From an uncultured Mollicutes bacterium (GTDB lineage: Bacteria > Bacillota_I > Bacilli_A > ML615J-28 > CAG-313): DNA of 63,115 nucleotides. How positions within the stretch are numbered: the first letter of the stretch is position 1; each line of letters opens with the position of its first letter. The DNA lies in contig UQBM01000011.1 of assembly GCA_900539265.1 (NCBI GenBank), positions 1-63,115 on the forward strand, written 5' to 3'. The notes below the pieces were generated by a model. The model had not been told where the DNA came from and did no database searches. It worked only from the letters and a program-made list of their open reading frames with translations. Positions 43,057 through 51,429 of this stretch are shown here, piece after piece. The translations under genes and the position numbers were made by a program.

Positions 43057-43950
43057 ATGCAAAAGGTAATTGTCATTACAGGTCCCACTGCAGTGGGAAA
43101 AACAAAATTATCAATTGAGATTGCTAAAAGATTGAATACGGATATTATAAATGCGGATGCCTATCAAATATATAGACGAATGAATATTGGTACTGCTAAA
43201 CCTAATAAGGAAGAGATGAAAATGGTTTCTCATCATCTTATAGATATTATTGATCCTAAAGAGACATTTTCTATTTCTGATTATCAGATACTTGTTAGAG
43301 CTCTTATAGATAAAATGAAAACTGAAAATAAAGTTCCCATACTAGTTGGTGGTAGTGGCCTTTATATAGATGCTGTCATTAAAAATTATAATTTTAATGA
43401 AGCGAAGCGTTGTGATGAAAAATATAATAATTATACAAATAATGAGTTACATCAATTATTACAAAATTTAGATTATGATACGGCAAAGAAAATTCATCCT
43501 AACAATCGCAAAAGGCTCGTTAGAGCGATTGAACTTGAACAACAGCCTTGTTTTAAAGATTCACGTTCTTTAGGAAAGGATTTTTATTATAATGTATTGT
43601 GTATTTTTTTAAATGATGATCGCGATACTCTCTATCAAAGAATTAATAATCGAGTTGATCAAATGATAAAAGATGGATTGATAGAAGAGGTAAGACAAAT
43701 TGGAATTGAAAATTTCTCTATGACATCCAGGGTTGCTATTGGATATAAAGAAGTGATTGAATATTTGAAGGGTAATATTACGTTAGATGATGCCATTGAG
43801 TTAATAAAGAAGAATTCACGTCATTATGCGAAAAGACAATATACTTGGTTCAAAAATAAAACATCTTCGATAATTGTTAATATAGATTTAGATGACTTTT
43901 CTCATACCATTGATGAAGTAGAACAAATTATTAATAATTTTTTAGACTAG
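43057..43950 (+). CDS. miaA: tRNA dimethylallyltransferase MiaA
   Basis: MiaA adds an isopentenyl group to A37 of tRNAs reading UNN codons. The 297-residue protein has the P-loop ITGPTAVGKTKLS (6-18), DAYQIYRRMNIGTAKP (Asp of the active site), HHLIDI, GGSGLYIDAVI and the C-terminal QYTWFKNK. Length is typical. It follows mutL after 3 bases; mutS-mutL-miaA is a common order in Bacillota (hfq, often next, is absent). Confidence 0.97.
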   Translation: MQKVIVITGPTAVGKTKLSIEIAKRLNTDIINADAYQIYRRMNIGTAKPNKEEMKMVSHHLIDIIDPKETFSISDYQILVRALIDKMKTENKVPILVGGSGLYIDAVIKNYNFNEAKRCDEKYNNYTNNELHQLLQNLDYDTAKKIHPNNRKRLVRAIELEQQPCFKDSRSLGKDFYYNVLCIFLNDDRDTLYQRINNRVDQMIKDGLIEEVRQIGIENFSMTSRVAIGYKEVIEYLKGNITLDDAIELIKKNSRHYAKRQYTWFKNKTSSIIVNIDLDDFSHTIDEVEQIINNFLD

Positions 43951-43980
43951 AAGTTTAAAATTTAACTTCTAGCTTTTTAT
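43947..43980 (+). terminator. Intrinsic terminator containing the miaA stop codon
   Basis: Arms CTAGAAGTTTAAA (43947-43959) and TTTAACTTCTAG (43961-43972) with T-run; the miaA TAG (43948-43950) lies within the left arm. Confidence 0.75.
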
Positions 43981-44010
43981 TTTGTTTCGTATAATATATT
44001 GGTGATTAAA

Positions 44011-45069
44011 ATGAAGAAGAAATTTTGGTTATTTTTATTTCTCTTAATATTATGCGGAATTATTATAATTATTTTTATGAAATTTGATTTTGAAAAAACT
44101 GATAGTATGGATATTATTACTACTACCAATTATTATGATAATTCAAAAAGTTCAATTGTTATGGATGTGACAACTAAACGAGTTTTGTATCAAAATAATA
44201 TTCATGAAAGAATGTTACCTGCTTCAACTACTAAAATTTTAACATGTATTACTGCAATTGAACACTATCAGTTAGATGATTTTGTTGTCATTAATAGCGA
44301 AGTTTTAAAGACAGAGGGATCTTCTATATATTTAGAAGTTGGCGATGTTATTAGTATTAAGGATTTATTATATGGATTAATGTTATGTAGTGGTAATGAT
44401 GCCGCAAACGCACTAGCTCTTCATTATAGTGGAAATATGCAAGATTTTATCTTCTTAATGAATGAAACGGCCAAGAAAATTGGTATGCATAATTCAACTT
44501 TTGAAAATCCTCATGGTCTTGATACAACTACTAAGAATTATACAACCACCTATGATATGGCTTTATTAATGAGTTATGCAATGAAAAATGAAACGTTTAA
44601 AGATATTACTAGTACTAAAGATTATAATCCCACAATTATCAGTGGAAAAAAAATGTATTATCATAATAAGCACCGTTTGATTCAAAATGATGAAAAAGTT
44701 ACTGGTGGAAAAACGGGTTATACTAAAAATGCTAAAAGAACGCTAGTAACTAGTTTTAAACAAGAAGATTTTGAAATAGTAGTTGTGACTTTTAATTGTT
44801 CTGATGATTGGAATGTACATGAAGGACTTGCGAATTATTGCTTTACTAAATATAAACAAAAAAGAATATTGTCAAAATTTGATGTTTTATTTTATGCCTC
44901 TTTCAATAATGGATATGTAATTGAAAGTGAAAAACTTTTACTACCTTTGATGGAAAATGAAACAATTAATTATAAAATATATGAAGATAATGATAGTATT
45001 AGAATCATCTATTTTATAAATGAAGAAGAAGTTGGTGATGTTACTTTTAGGAGCATTAAAAATGAATAA
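44011..45069 (+). CDS. D-alanyl-D-alanine carboxypeptidase (DacB/DacF type, S11)
   Basis: GGTGA 5 bases before ATG 44011 sets the start; 352 residues. A TM/signal (about 5-22) leads to the penicillin-binding domain with SxxK as ASTTK (Ser72, Lys75), SGN (Ser127-Asn129) and KTG (Lys234, GGKTGYTK). It trims the terminal D-Ala of peptidoglycan stem peptides outside the membrane. The C-terminal domain (about 280-352) is shortened and no amphipathic anchor helix is evident, so the N-terminal helix may be the anchor. Followed, with 8-base overlap, by spmA-spmB, the arrangement of B. subtilis dacB-spmA-spmB, where the product tailors spore cortex. Confidence 0.9.
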   Translation: MKKKFWLFLFLLILCGIIIIIFMKFDFEKTDSMDIITTTNYYDNSKSSIVMDVTTKRVLYQNNIHERMLPASTTKILTCITAIEHYQLDDFVVINSEVLKTEGSSIYLEVGDVISIKDLLYGLMLCSGNDAANALALHYSGNMQDFIFLMNETAKKIGMHNSTFENPHGLDTTTKNYTTTYDMALLMSYAMKNETFKDITSTKDYNPTIISGKKMYYHNKHRLIQNDEKVTGGKTGYTKNAKRTLVTSFKQEDFEIVVVTFNCSDDWNVHEGLANYCFTKYKQKRILSKFDVLFYASFNNGYVIESEKLLLPLMENETINYKIYEDNDSIRIIYFINEEEVGDVTFRSIKNE

Positions 45070-45646
45070 AGTATGGACAGCATTATTAGTAATTGGTATT
45101 GTAGTTAGTTTTTTGACAGGTTCAATTGATAAACTTGGTACTGTTATCGTTGACTCGGCTACTGATGCTTTTAATATTTTTTTAAAAGTAGCCCTTCTAA
45201 TTCTTTTTTGGAATGGAGTTTTCAATATAGCCATCAAAGCGGGATTAATTAAAAATATTACCAAACTATTAAAAAAACCATTATCATTTCTTTTTCCAGA
45301 TGTAGATAAAGATTCAATTTGCATGGAATATATTTGTTCAAATATGGTAGCTAATATGCTAGGTTTAGGTTCTGCCGCAACCCCTCTAGGTCTTAAAGCT
45401 TTTGAACTACTGCAAAACGAAAACAAGAAGGAGTATCCATCAAGAGCAATGATGACTTTTGTTCTATTAAATATTAGTACTCTTACGATATTTCCTACAA
45501 CAATTATTAGTCTAAGAGCTATGTATAAAGGCACAACAGAATTTTCTTTTATTGTTGTAATGGTTTTAGTTACGCTTTTTGCTACCATTTTTACAATTAT
45601 TCTTGATCGTATAGTCTACTTAATTAAGGCTAAAAAGGAGAAATAG
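45062..45646 (+). CDS. spmA: Spore maturation protein A
   Basis: The 194-residue polytopic protein starts MNKVWTALLVIGIVVSFLTGSIDKLG and contains SNMVANMLGLGSAATPLGLKAFE (about 87-109), the hallmark of SpmA (nucleoside-recognition/Gate domain family). The start is the ATG at 45062, overlapping the carboxypeptidase stop; a longer in-frame extension inside that gene is not needed. SpmA and SpmB are needed for full dehydration of the spore core in B. subtilis. Gate-domain proteins also occur in non-sporulating bacteria, so sporulation is not proved. Confidence 0.93.
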   Translation: MNKVWTALLVIGIVVSFLTGSIDKLGTVIVDSATDAFNIFLKVALLILFWNGVFNIAIKAGLIKNITKLLKKPLSFLFPDVDKDSICMEYICSNMVANMLGLGSAATPLGLKAFELLQNENKKEYPSRAMMTFVLLNISTLTIFPTTIISLRAMYKGTTEFSFIVVMVLVTLFATIFTIILDRIVYLIKAKKEK

Positions 45647-45648
45647 CA

Positions 45649-46137
45649 ATGCAGATTATTGTTATCTATATTTTATTAATTATTTTGTTTGCTATTTTTA
45701 AAAAAGTAAATGCGTATGATGCTTTTTTAGAAGGAGTAGATGAGAGTTTTAAAACTGTTAAGAACATTTTTCCCAATATATTGGCCATCATTTTTGCCAT
45801 AAATGTTTTTATCAATAGTGGCGTTATGGAAATTTTAGAAAAAGTTCTTAGCAATGTCAATATTGTACCTGAAATTATAATGCAGTGTTTTTTAAAACCA
45901 ATATCTTGGTCAAGTTCACTTTTGTTAATGAGTAAAATTTTTGAAATACACGGAGTAGACTCAACAACGGGAATGCTATCTACTTTAATTCAAGGTGGAT
46001 CGGATACAACAATTTATATAGTAGCTTTATACTTTTCTTCTATTAAAATGAAGAAAACTGGGCATACGATGTGGGTAGGAATTTTAACCGATATAGCGAC
46101 TTTTTTAATATGTGCTCTTTTGATTAGTTTTTTTTAA
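45649..46137 (+). CDS. spmB: Spore maturation protein B
   Basis: The 162-residue membrane protein follows spmA after 2 bases with an AAGGAG site. It shows DAFLEGVDESFKTVKNIFPNILAIIFAINVF and FLKPISWSSSLLLM, then LIQGGSDTTIYIVALYFSS, the glycine/serine-rich Gate signature of SpmB. It acts with SpmA in the membrane. Length is slightly below that of B. subtilis SpmB (about 178). Confidence 0.92.
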   Translation: MQIIVIYILLIILFAIFKKVNAYDAFLEGVDESFKTVKNIFPNILAIIFAINVFINSGVMEILEKVLSNVNIVPEIIMQCFLKPISWSSSLLLMSKIFEIHGVDSTTGMLSTLIQGGSDTTIYIVALYFSSIKMKKTGHTMWVGILTDIATFLICALLISFF

Positions 46138-46190
46138 AAACTTTGATAAAAGGGCTTTTTTTTGCCTAAAAAATTAAATTATTTTATTGC

Positions 46191-46219
46191 TTGATAAAAA
46201 AATCGAATTTTGGTATAAT
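46191..46219 (+). promoter_or_regulatory. Promoter of rluB
   Basis: TTGATA (46191-46196), 17 bases, TATAAT (46214-46219) with extended -10 TGG. Confidence 0.65.
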
Positions 46220-46255
46220 ATACTTACTAAAAATGAAATAATTAAGGAGGAAAAA

Positions 46256-47026
46256 ATGGAAAGAATTCAAAAAAGAATTGCAGCAAGCGGAATTGCATCA
46301 CGTCGCAAAGCAGAAGCGTTAATATTAGAAGGTCGTGTAAAAGTAAATGGTCATATTATAGATTCACTTGGAATAAAGGTTGGTCCTAAAGATGAAGTAA
46401 CAGTTGATGATGTAGTTGTTTCAAAACTTTCCTCTTTATATTTAGTGCTTAATAAGCCTAGAGGATATATAAGTAGTGTTAGTGACGAATTAGGTAGAAA
46501 AACCATTCTAGATTTAGTACCTACTGACTTTAAAGAGTATAAAGTTTTTCCCGTTGGACGATTAGACTACGATACAAAAGGTGTTATTCTACTGACAAAT
46601 GATGGTGATTTTATGAATAAAATGGTTGGTCCTAAAAGTGGTATTCAAAAAGAATATCTAGTAAGAGTAAAGGGAATCATTAACAATGATGCTATCAATC
46701 GACTTCAAAATGGTGTTATGATTAATGGAAAAATGACTTTACCTGCTTTAGTTTTTTTAGATTCTATTGATCGCAATAATTCATCATCATTAGTTAGAAT
46801 AACAATAACTCAAGGCATAAATCATCAAATTAAAGAAATGTTTAGAATAGTTGGATATGAGGTTAAGCGACTTACAAGAGTTAGATTTGGAAATATCAAA
46901 ATAGATGACTTATCAGAAGGTGAAATTAGAAGATTAACTATTCATGAGGTTAAAACGCTGTTAGAACTATCCAAACAATCTAAAATTCTACGTATAGAAT
47001 CAAAACCAAGAATTATTCATATTTAG
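46256..47026 (+). CDS. rluB: 23S rRNA pseudouridine synthase (RluB family)
   Basis: AAGGAGG (46244-46250) sets the ATG at 46256; an upstream in-frame extension would cross the promoter and is rejected. The 256-residue protein has an S4 RNA-binding domain (about 3-50, RIQKRIAASGIASRRKAEALI) and the RsuA/RluB catalytic domain with PVGRLDYDTKGVILLTNDG (catalytic Asp), QGINHQIKEMFRIVG and RVRFGNI. It isomerises a uridine in 23S rRNA helix 89 (RluB) in homologues. Placement after spmB is the same as in B. subtilis. Confidence 0.93.
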   Translation: MERIQKRIAASGIASRRKAEALILEGRVKVNGHIIDSLGIKVGPKDEVTVDDVVVSKLSSLYLVLNKPRGYISSVSDELGRKTILDLVPTDFKEYKVFPVGRLDYDTKGVILLTNDGDFMNKMVGPKSGIQKEYLVRVKGIINNDAINRLQNGVMINGKMTLPALVFLDSIDRNNSSSLVRITITQGINHQIKEMFRIVGYEVKRLTRVRFGNIKIDDLSEGEIRRLTIHEVKTLLELSKQSKILRIESKPRIIHI

Positions 47027-47043
47027 AAAGAAGATACAAAAAG

Positions 47044-47964
47044 ATGAAAACTCTTGATTTTGAGTGGAAAATATTAGAATGGTTTGATAGTTTTAAATCA
47101 GATTTTTTGAATATATTTAATCAATATATTTCGCTAATTTTAGGAAGTATTGGTTTAATCGTAATTTTAATGATTGTCTATTGGGTTTTAAATAAAGAAA
47201 AAGGTTTGATGATTGCCTATAATTTATTTTTAGCAATGTTGCTTAATAATTTATTAAAAGGACTAATTATGCGTAAGCGTCCTTTTGAAAATGCTGGATA
47301 TGAACATTTACGAAAACTTGATGTTGCCAAAGATGGCGCAACAGGTTCATCTTTTCCAAGTGGGCATGCCATGAATAGTGCAAGTTTATATACAAGTTTA
47401 TGTTGCAATTTTAAATCTAAAAGATATTTATGGATTCAAATTATAAGCATCATTGCAATGATTTTAGTTGCCATAACAAGAATTTATTTGGGTGTTCACT
47501 TTCCTACCGATGTAGTGTGTGGTTTAACTTTTGGTATTGTTATCGCCTTAATATTTACTTTTATTCAAGCAGAACTAGGAAGTAAGAAATATCTTTTATA
47601 CCTATTTACTGTACTTGCTTTTGTTCCTTGCTTATTTTTTGATATATATGAAAGAGATTTTTATAAAAGTTATGGTTTATTAATCGGTTTTGTTATGGCT
47701 ACCATATTAGAAGAACGTTATGTTAAATTTGATACTAATGTAAGATCTATTCAGAAAGTTATTAGAGTTATTATTGGTATGCTCATTATAGGTTGTGAAT
47801 ATCTAATATATGAAATTGTACCAACTGCTATTCATAATAATAATTATTTTGCAATGGGAATGCATTTTATCATTAGTTTTAGTGGTTTCTTTTTAATACC
47901 TTTGATTTTTAAAATGCTAGAAGGACGTAAAAAAATTATTATTAATAACATTTTTAACTTTTAA
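47044..47964 (+). CDS. PAP2-family membrane phosphatase
   Basis: The 306-residue protein has eight or so TMs and the three-part PAP2 acid phosphatase signature: KxxxxxxRP (Lys72-Pro80), PSGH (105-108) and TRxxxxxHxxxD (Arg146, His152, Asp156). It should remove phosphate from a lipid phosphate such as undecaprenyl pyrophosphate or phosphatidic acid on the outer membrane face. The C-terminal half (about 180-306) has extra TMs beyond the core. It follows rluB after 17 bases. Substrate unknown. Confidence 0.9.
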   Translation: MKTLDFEWKILEWFDSFKSDFLNIFNQYISLILGSIGLIVILMIVYWVLNKEKGLMIAYNLFLAMLLNNLLKGLIMRKRPFENAGYEHLRKLDVAKDGATGSSFPSGHAMNSASLYTSLCCNFKSKRYLWIQIISIIAMILVAITRIYLGVHFPTDVVCGLTFGIVIALIFTFIQAELGSKKYLLYLFTVLAFVPCLFFDIYERDFYKSYGLLIGFVMATILEERYVKFDTNVRSIQKVIRVIIGMLIIGCEYLIYEIVPTAIHNNNYFAMGMHFIISFSGFFLIPLIFKMLEGRKKIIINNIFNF

Positions 47965-47989
47965 AGGTCTATACAAATAGACCTTTTTT
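47963..47989 (+). terminator. Intrinsic terminator overlapping the PAP2 stop
   Basis: Arms AAAGGTCTAT (47963-47972) and ATAGACCTTT (47977-47986) with T-run; the stop TAA (47962-47964) begins the left arm. Confidence 0.8.
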
Positions 47990-47999
47990 CTTTTTTTGC

Positions 48000-48027
48000 T
48001 TGATAAAAAAATAAAAAAAGATATAAT
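48000..48027 (+). promoter_or_regulatory. Promoter of the Fic-like gene
   Basis: TTGATA (48000-48005), 16 bases, TATAAT (48022-48027). Confidence 0.5.
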
Positions 48028-48045
48028 TAAAGAGAGGCTGATTGT

Positions 48046-49107
48046 ATGGATAATTTTGAAGTATTAAATCATTACAGTATTCCATCTGATATTTTGATGG
48101 ATATGCTTTCTACTTATAAATTGTTGGGTAAAAGCGAAGAATATAAAAATCATCTATTAGAACAAGAAGTTTATATTAAAAATGAAATTTTGGAAAAAAA
48201 TACTTTTTATGCAGTTAAACTTTTAAAAATTGATACTATTTCTGATAATCGATTGAGATTATTAATTGCAAAAAATTCTTTACCTAAAAACAAACAAGAA
48301 GAAGTTGTAATTGGCTTGAAAAAAGTATTCGCTCGTTTACACAATAATGCTAAACGCCATTTATCATTTAATGGCAGCGATATATTAGATAATTTAAATA
48401 CAATATTTGGCAAAAGATCAACTACTTTTTCAAAAGATGTTTTGTCTAGAACTGATCGAAGAAGCAAACCGATTAGTGTTAGACTTTCTTTTGAAAGAAT
48501 TCTCGAAAATTACCATTTATATCGATTAGAAAATAAATTTGAACCAATTTTTTTATCAGTTATTACTTTTATGGAAATGATAAATTTACAGCCTTACTCA
48601 GATAATAATGAAATTGCTTCAGTGCTTTGCCTATATTATATGATGTTAATATCTGAAGTTAATGTTTTTGAATATGTTAGTTTTATGGAATTATACTTTG
48701 AATTACAAAAAGATATAGAAGAAGCTGTTGCCAAAGGAAGTATTAATTATGTTACGAATTATTTACAAACAAGTGATACTGTTAGACTTGTCTTTAGACT
48801 TATTGATAAAGCCTATAATCAATTAGAATTATTGATTAAAAATTTATATTTTGCAAAAAGAGCTTACAAAAGCGATGTCATTGAAGAAACGATTTATAAA
48901 AAAATGCCAAAATATTTTACAAAAGATGATATTCGGCGATTTCATCCTGATGCCAGTGATTCAACAATTAATCGTATTCTTTTTAAACTCAGAGATGAAC
49001 AAATTATTATGCCTTTAGGCAAGGGAAGAAGTGCTAGATGGATGAAAATAATTAATGATGATGATCCACGGATAATCTTTGGAGCAAACTATGGTAAACA
49101 AGATTAG
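48046..49107 (+). CDS. Fic-fold-like protein with degenerate active-site motif and C-terminal winged helix
   Basis: I do not recognise this 353-residue protein directly. The region about 160-260 aligns by eye with the Fic core: FEPIFLSVITFMEMINLQPYSDNNEIASVLCLYYMML, where Fic proteins have a helix ending HPFxDGNGR and a following helix. Here the motif reads QPYSDNNEI (182-190), losing the catalytic His, a Gly and the Arg. The C-terminus (about 290-345: KYFTKDDIRRFHPDASDSTINRILFKLRDEQIIMPLG) looks like a winged helix. Possibly a catalytically dead Fic acting as a regulator, but the fold call is tentative. AGAGAGGCTG precedes the start; it overlaps the next gene by 17 bases. Confidence 0.5.
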   Translation: MDNFEVLNHYSIPSDILMDMLSTYKLLGKSEEYKNHLLEQEVYIKNEILEKNTFYAVKLLKIDTISDNRLRLLIAKNSLPKNKQEEVVIGLKKVFARLHNNAKRHLSFNGSDILDNLNTIFGKRSTTFSKDVLSRTDRRSKPISVRLSFERILENYHLYRLENKFEPIFLSVITFMEMINLQPYSDNNEIASVLCLYYMMLISEVNVFEYVSFMELYFELQKDIEEAVAKGSINYVTNYLQTSDTVRLVFRLIDKAYNQLELLIKNLYFAKRAYKSDVIEETIYKKMPKYFTKDDIRRFHPDASDSTINRILFKLRDEQIIMPLGKGRSARWMKIINDDDPRIIFGANYGKQD

Positions 49108-49912
49108 AGCTAACTATCACACGCATATTTTTCTTTGTAAACATGCTATAGGTGATGTTGAAGATTATGTAAAAAAAGCAATAAACCTTCGATATCATAC
49201 AATTGCAATTACCGATCATGGACCTTTACCTAAGTTTTTACAAAAAAAATTGAATTCAAGAAGAATGAGTATCGAACAATATAAAGAAATTTATCTTGAT
49301 TCACTTGCTAGAGCTAAAGAAATACATAAAGAAGAAATATTAGTGTTATCAGGTCTTGAAATTGAATATATGGATGAATTACTATTACAATATCCTATTT
49401 TTTTATCAGAATTAGATTTTCTTATTTTGGGACAACACTATATTAAAGTTAACAACGAATATAAAAGTATTTATTCATCTCTTAATGATGATGAAATCAA
49501 ATTATATGGTGATACGGTTGTTAGAGCGATGAGAAGTGGTTATTTTAAAATATTAGCACATCCTGAAATCTTTGCTTGGAATATAAAAGATTGGAATCAA
49601 ACTTGTATTGATGTTTCAAACCAAATCATAGATGCTGCTATTTTATATAACGTCATTTTGGAGATTAATGTTAATGGCGTTCGTAATTCCTTTTATCAAA
49701 GAAAAGAATTTTATCAAGATGATGTAATCAATTTCCCCTATCCAAGAAGAGAATTTTGGAAATTAGTCAAAACAAAAAATGCTAAAGTGATGATTAATGA
49801 TGACGCTCATGCCCCTAATCGAATGCATGATGAATATACTGAATATATTTACGAAATTGCTACTAAAATGCAATTAAATGTAGTAGATCGTATAGAAGGT
49901 ATAAACCAATAG
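49091..49912 (+). CDS. PHP-domain phosphoesterase, histidinol-phosphatase-like (HisK family)
   Basis: ATG 49091 follows GGAGC and overlaps the previous gene by 17 bases; 273 residues. The metal-binding motifs of PHP phosphatases are present: NYHTHIFLCKHA near the start, ITDHGPLP, LSGLEIEYMDE, GQHYIKV, LAHPEIFAW, EINVNGVR and INDDAHAPN. HisK-type enzymes hydrolyse histidinol phosphate; no other his genes are near, so a different phosphorylated substrate is quite possible. Co-translated with the Fic-like gene. Confidence 0.85.
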   Translation: MVNKIRANYHTHIFLCKHAIGDVEDYVKKAINLRYHTIAITDHGPLPKFLQKKLNSRRMSIEQYKEIYLDSLARAKEIHKEEILVLSGLEIEYMDELLLQYPIFLSELDFLILGQHYIKVNNEYKSIYSSLNDDEIKLYGDTVVRAMRSGYFKILAHPEIFAWNIKDWNQTCIDVSNQIIDAAILYNVILEINVNGVRNSFYQRKEFYQDDVINFPYPRREFWKLVKTKNAKVMINDDAHAPNRMHDEYTEYIYEIATKMQLNVVDRIEGINQ

Positions 49913-49930
49913 AAGTTTATACCTTTTTTT
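49896..49930 (+). terminator. Intrinsic terminator containing the PHP gene stop
   Basis: Arms AAGGTATAAAC (49896-49906) and GTTTATACCTT (49915-49925) with T-run; the stop TAG (49910-49912) is in the loop. Confidence 0.8.
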
Positions 49931-49968
49931 GACGTTTGAGTAGGTAAAAACCTTGATTATTATTTTTC

Positions 49969-49990
49969 AGTCTCTCACATGAGGCTTTTT
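49969..49990 (+). terminator. Second, weaker terminator
   Basis: AGTCTC (49969-49974) pairs with GAGGCT (49981-49986), one wobble, followed by TTTTT. A back-up before the strand-switch region. Confidence 0.45.
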
Positions 49991-50429
49991 ATTCATTATA
50001 AATGGTAATTAAAGTTGTTTTTAAAGCCAAAAAAACAATTATTTTTAAAAGATAAATAGTTTTACTTGTAATTTAATTGAAAACTACCTAAAAATTGAAA
50101 ATATGCCTTTTTTTGGCTTTACTAGTTTTTAAACATGCTCATAAGGTATTAATATGAGTTAATTTAAAGTAGAATTAGTAATTAAATTGTCAAATAAATA
50201 CTTATTATTAATAAAATGAAGCATTTAATTTCAAAATTCAATCATTTTATATATTTGTATTTAACTTCCTATAATATATATTATGTTAACTTCTAAAAAA
50301 TATAAGTAAAAAGCCAATAATTTTATATTTTTATAAAATGTTGATAACTGTTTAAAAGTTATTCTTTAATATTTTACTTAATTGTTTAATATAAAAATAA
50401 TGGATAACTAAAATTATTTTATTTTTTAA
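49991..50429. other. Gene-free strand-switch (putative terminus) region
   Basis: Some 610 bases between the rightward and leftward gene blocks hold no supportable gene. Besides the terminators at both ends and the dif-like site, the sequence is over-all AT with short repeated pieces such as TTGATAACTG (50341 area) and TGGATAACT (50401-50409). I see no DnaA-box cluster. Confidence 0.5.
50264..50291 (+). other. dif: Chromosome dimer resolution site dif
   Basis: The left (XerC-type) arm ACTTCCTATAA, central hexamer TATATA and right (XerD-type) arm TTATGTTAACT form a 28-base site. Compared from memory with B. subtilis dif, only the 9th and 24th bases differ. The arms are imperfect inverted repeats, as required for XerC/XerD (CodV/RipX) binding. 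It lies in the only long gene-free gap, exactly where gene orientation switches from rightward to leftward, and xerD lies nearby. Site-specific recombination here resolves chromosome dimers at division. Confidence 0.88.
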
Positions 50430-50466
50430 AAATAAAAAAATGGTTAAATCAAATTTAACCATTTTA
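50430..50466 (-). terminator. Terminator of the leftward operon
   Basis: Arms AAAATGGTTAAAT (50437-50449) and ATTTAACCATTTT (50453-50465); read on the minus strand it is followed by a long T-run. It would end the xerD-deoB-hydrolase transcript just before dif. Confidence 0.7.
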
Positions 50467-50523
50467 TAATAATTTGAATTGTTAATTGACGGTCAAAAAA
50501 ATTTTCAAACGCTCACAGAGCCC

Positions 50524-51429
50524 CTATTTCATCAAAAAATCAATAATATCATCATAAACAATTTGATGATCAATTTCGTTTAAAGTCTCATGTCGTAATT
50601 GTTCATATAGTTTCATCTTTACATCCAAATTATTCTTTTGATATTTCTTTTGTAATTTTTTAACTGATTTGCCCATTGCACTAACTGGATCTTCAGAACC
50701 TGAAAAAATAAAAATTTTAATGTTTGGATTTATTTTCTTAATTGATTTATTTTTGAAAGTTCTTCTTAAAGATTTGGCAATCGAATGATAAGTACTATCA
50801 CTTACTATCGCACCACACAATTCATCGCTTTCATATTTTTTAATATTTTCAACATTTTTAGAAAGCCAATTGAATTCACTACTTTCAGGAAATTTTTTTT
50901 GAAAACTACCAAATGTTATTTTATGGACAAGTTTGCTAGATGTGATGCAATCATTTTTTTTGGTAGATTTTTTAGTAATCAATTGTAAAAAAAGATATCT
51001 TGCATCGCCCACATCAGTACCAGATAAAATGACCTTTTGAAAGTCATTTGGGTATTTTTGTATATATTCTTGAGCAGTAATTGAACCCATACTATGTGAA
51101 AACAAACAGGTAGTTCCTTTAAAATCATCAGAAAATTCTTCTCTTACAAGATGAAGGCTTTTTAGCATAGCATCTATAAAATCATATTCTTCTACTTTTC
51201 CTAATTTTTTTAAATCATTACAAGATTCACCATGTTGATAGTGATCATCACCTACAACAATAAAGCCTTTTGATACTAAAAAATTGGCAAAATCATCATA
51301 TCTTGTAATATGTTCACTAAGTCCATGTGAAATTTGAACACAACCTATGGGATCAATATCAGGATTAGACCACCTATAAACAACTAAATTACTCTTATCA
51401 TCAAATTTTAATTCAAAACGTTCTCTCAT
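50524..51429 (-). CDS. Alpha/beta hydrolase, lysophospholipase/monoacylglycerol-lipase-like
   Basis: The 301-residue cytoplasmic protein belongs to the serine aminopeptidase/Hydrolase_4 group. Motifs: QISHGLSEHITRYDDFANFL (oxyanion region), nucleophile FSHSMGS (Ser113, with Ser replacing the first Gly of GxSxG), FSGSEDPVS (likely Asp) and LRHETLNE (His). The HGLSEH...Y...FA.FL pattern is typical of monoacylglycerol lipases and lysophospholipase L2. It overlaps the deoB stop by 4 bases (ATGA), so it is the last gene of the operon. Substrate unknown. Confidence 0.88.
   Translation of the reverse strand: MRERFELKFDDKSNLVVYRWSNPDIDPIGCVQISHGLSEHITRYDDFANFLVSKGFIVVGDDHYQHGESCNDLKKLGKVEEYDFIDAMLKSLHLVREEFSDDFKGTTCLFSHSMGSITAQEYIQKYPNDFQKVILSGTDVGDARYLFLQLITKKSTKKNDCITSSKLVHKITFGSFQKKFPESSEFNWLSKNVENIKKYESDELCGAIVSDSTYHSIAKSLRRTFKNKSIKKINPNIKIFIFSGSEDPVSAMGKSVKKLQKKYQKNNLDVKMKLYEQLRHETLNEIDHQIVYDDIIDFLMK

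Noticed and set aside
44941..45588. A 215-codon minus-strand open frame
   Set aside because: It is antisense to spmA and the end of the carboxypeptidase gene, both of which are clearly real.
49931..50523. Replication origin with DnaA boxes in the strand-switch gap
   Set aside because: TTGATAACT and TGGATAACT resemble parts of DnaA boxes but no true cluster is present, and the genes converge on the gap rather than diverge from it, which fits a terminus and not an origin.
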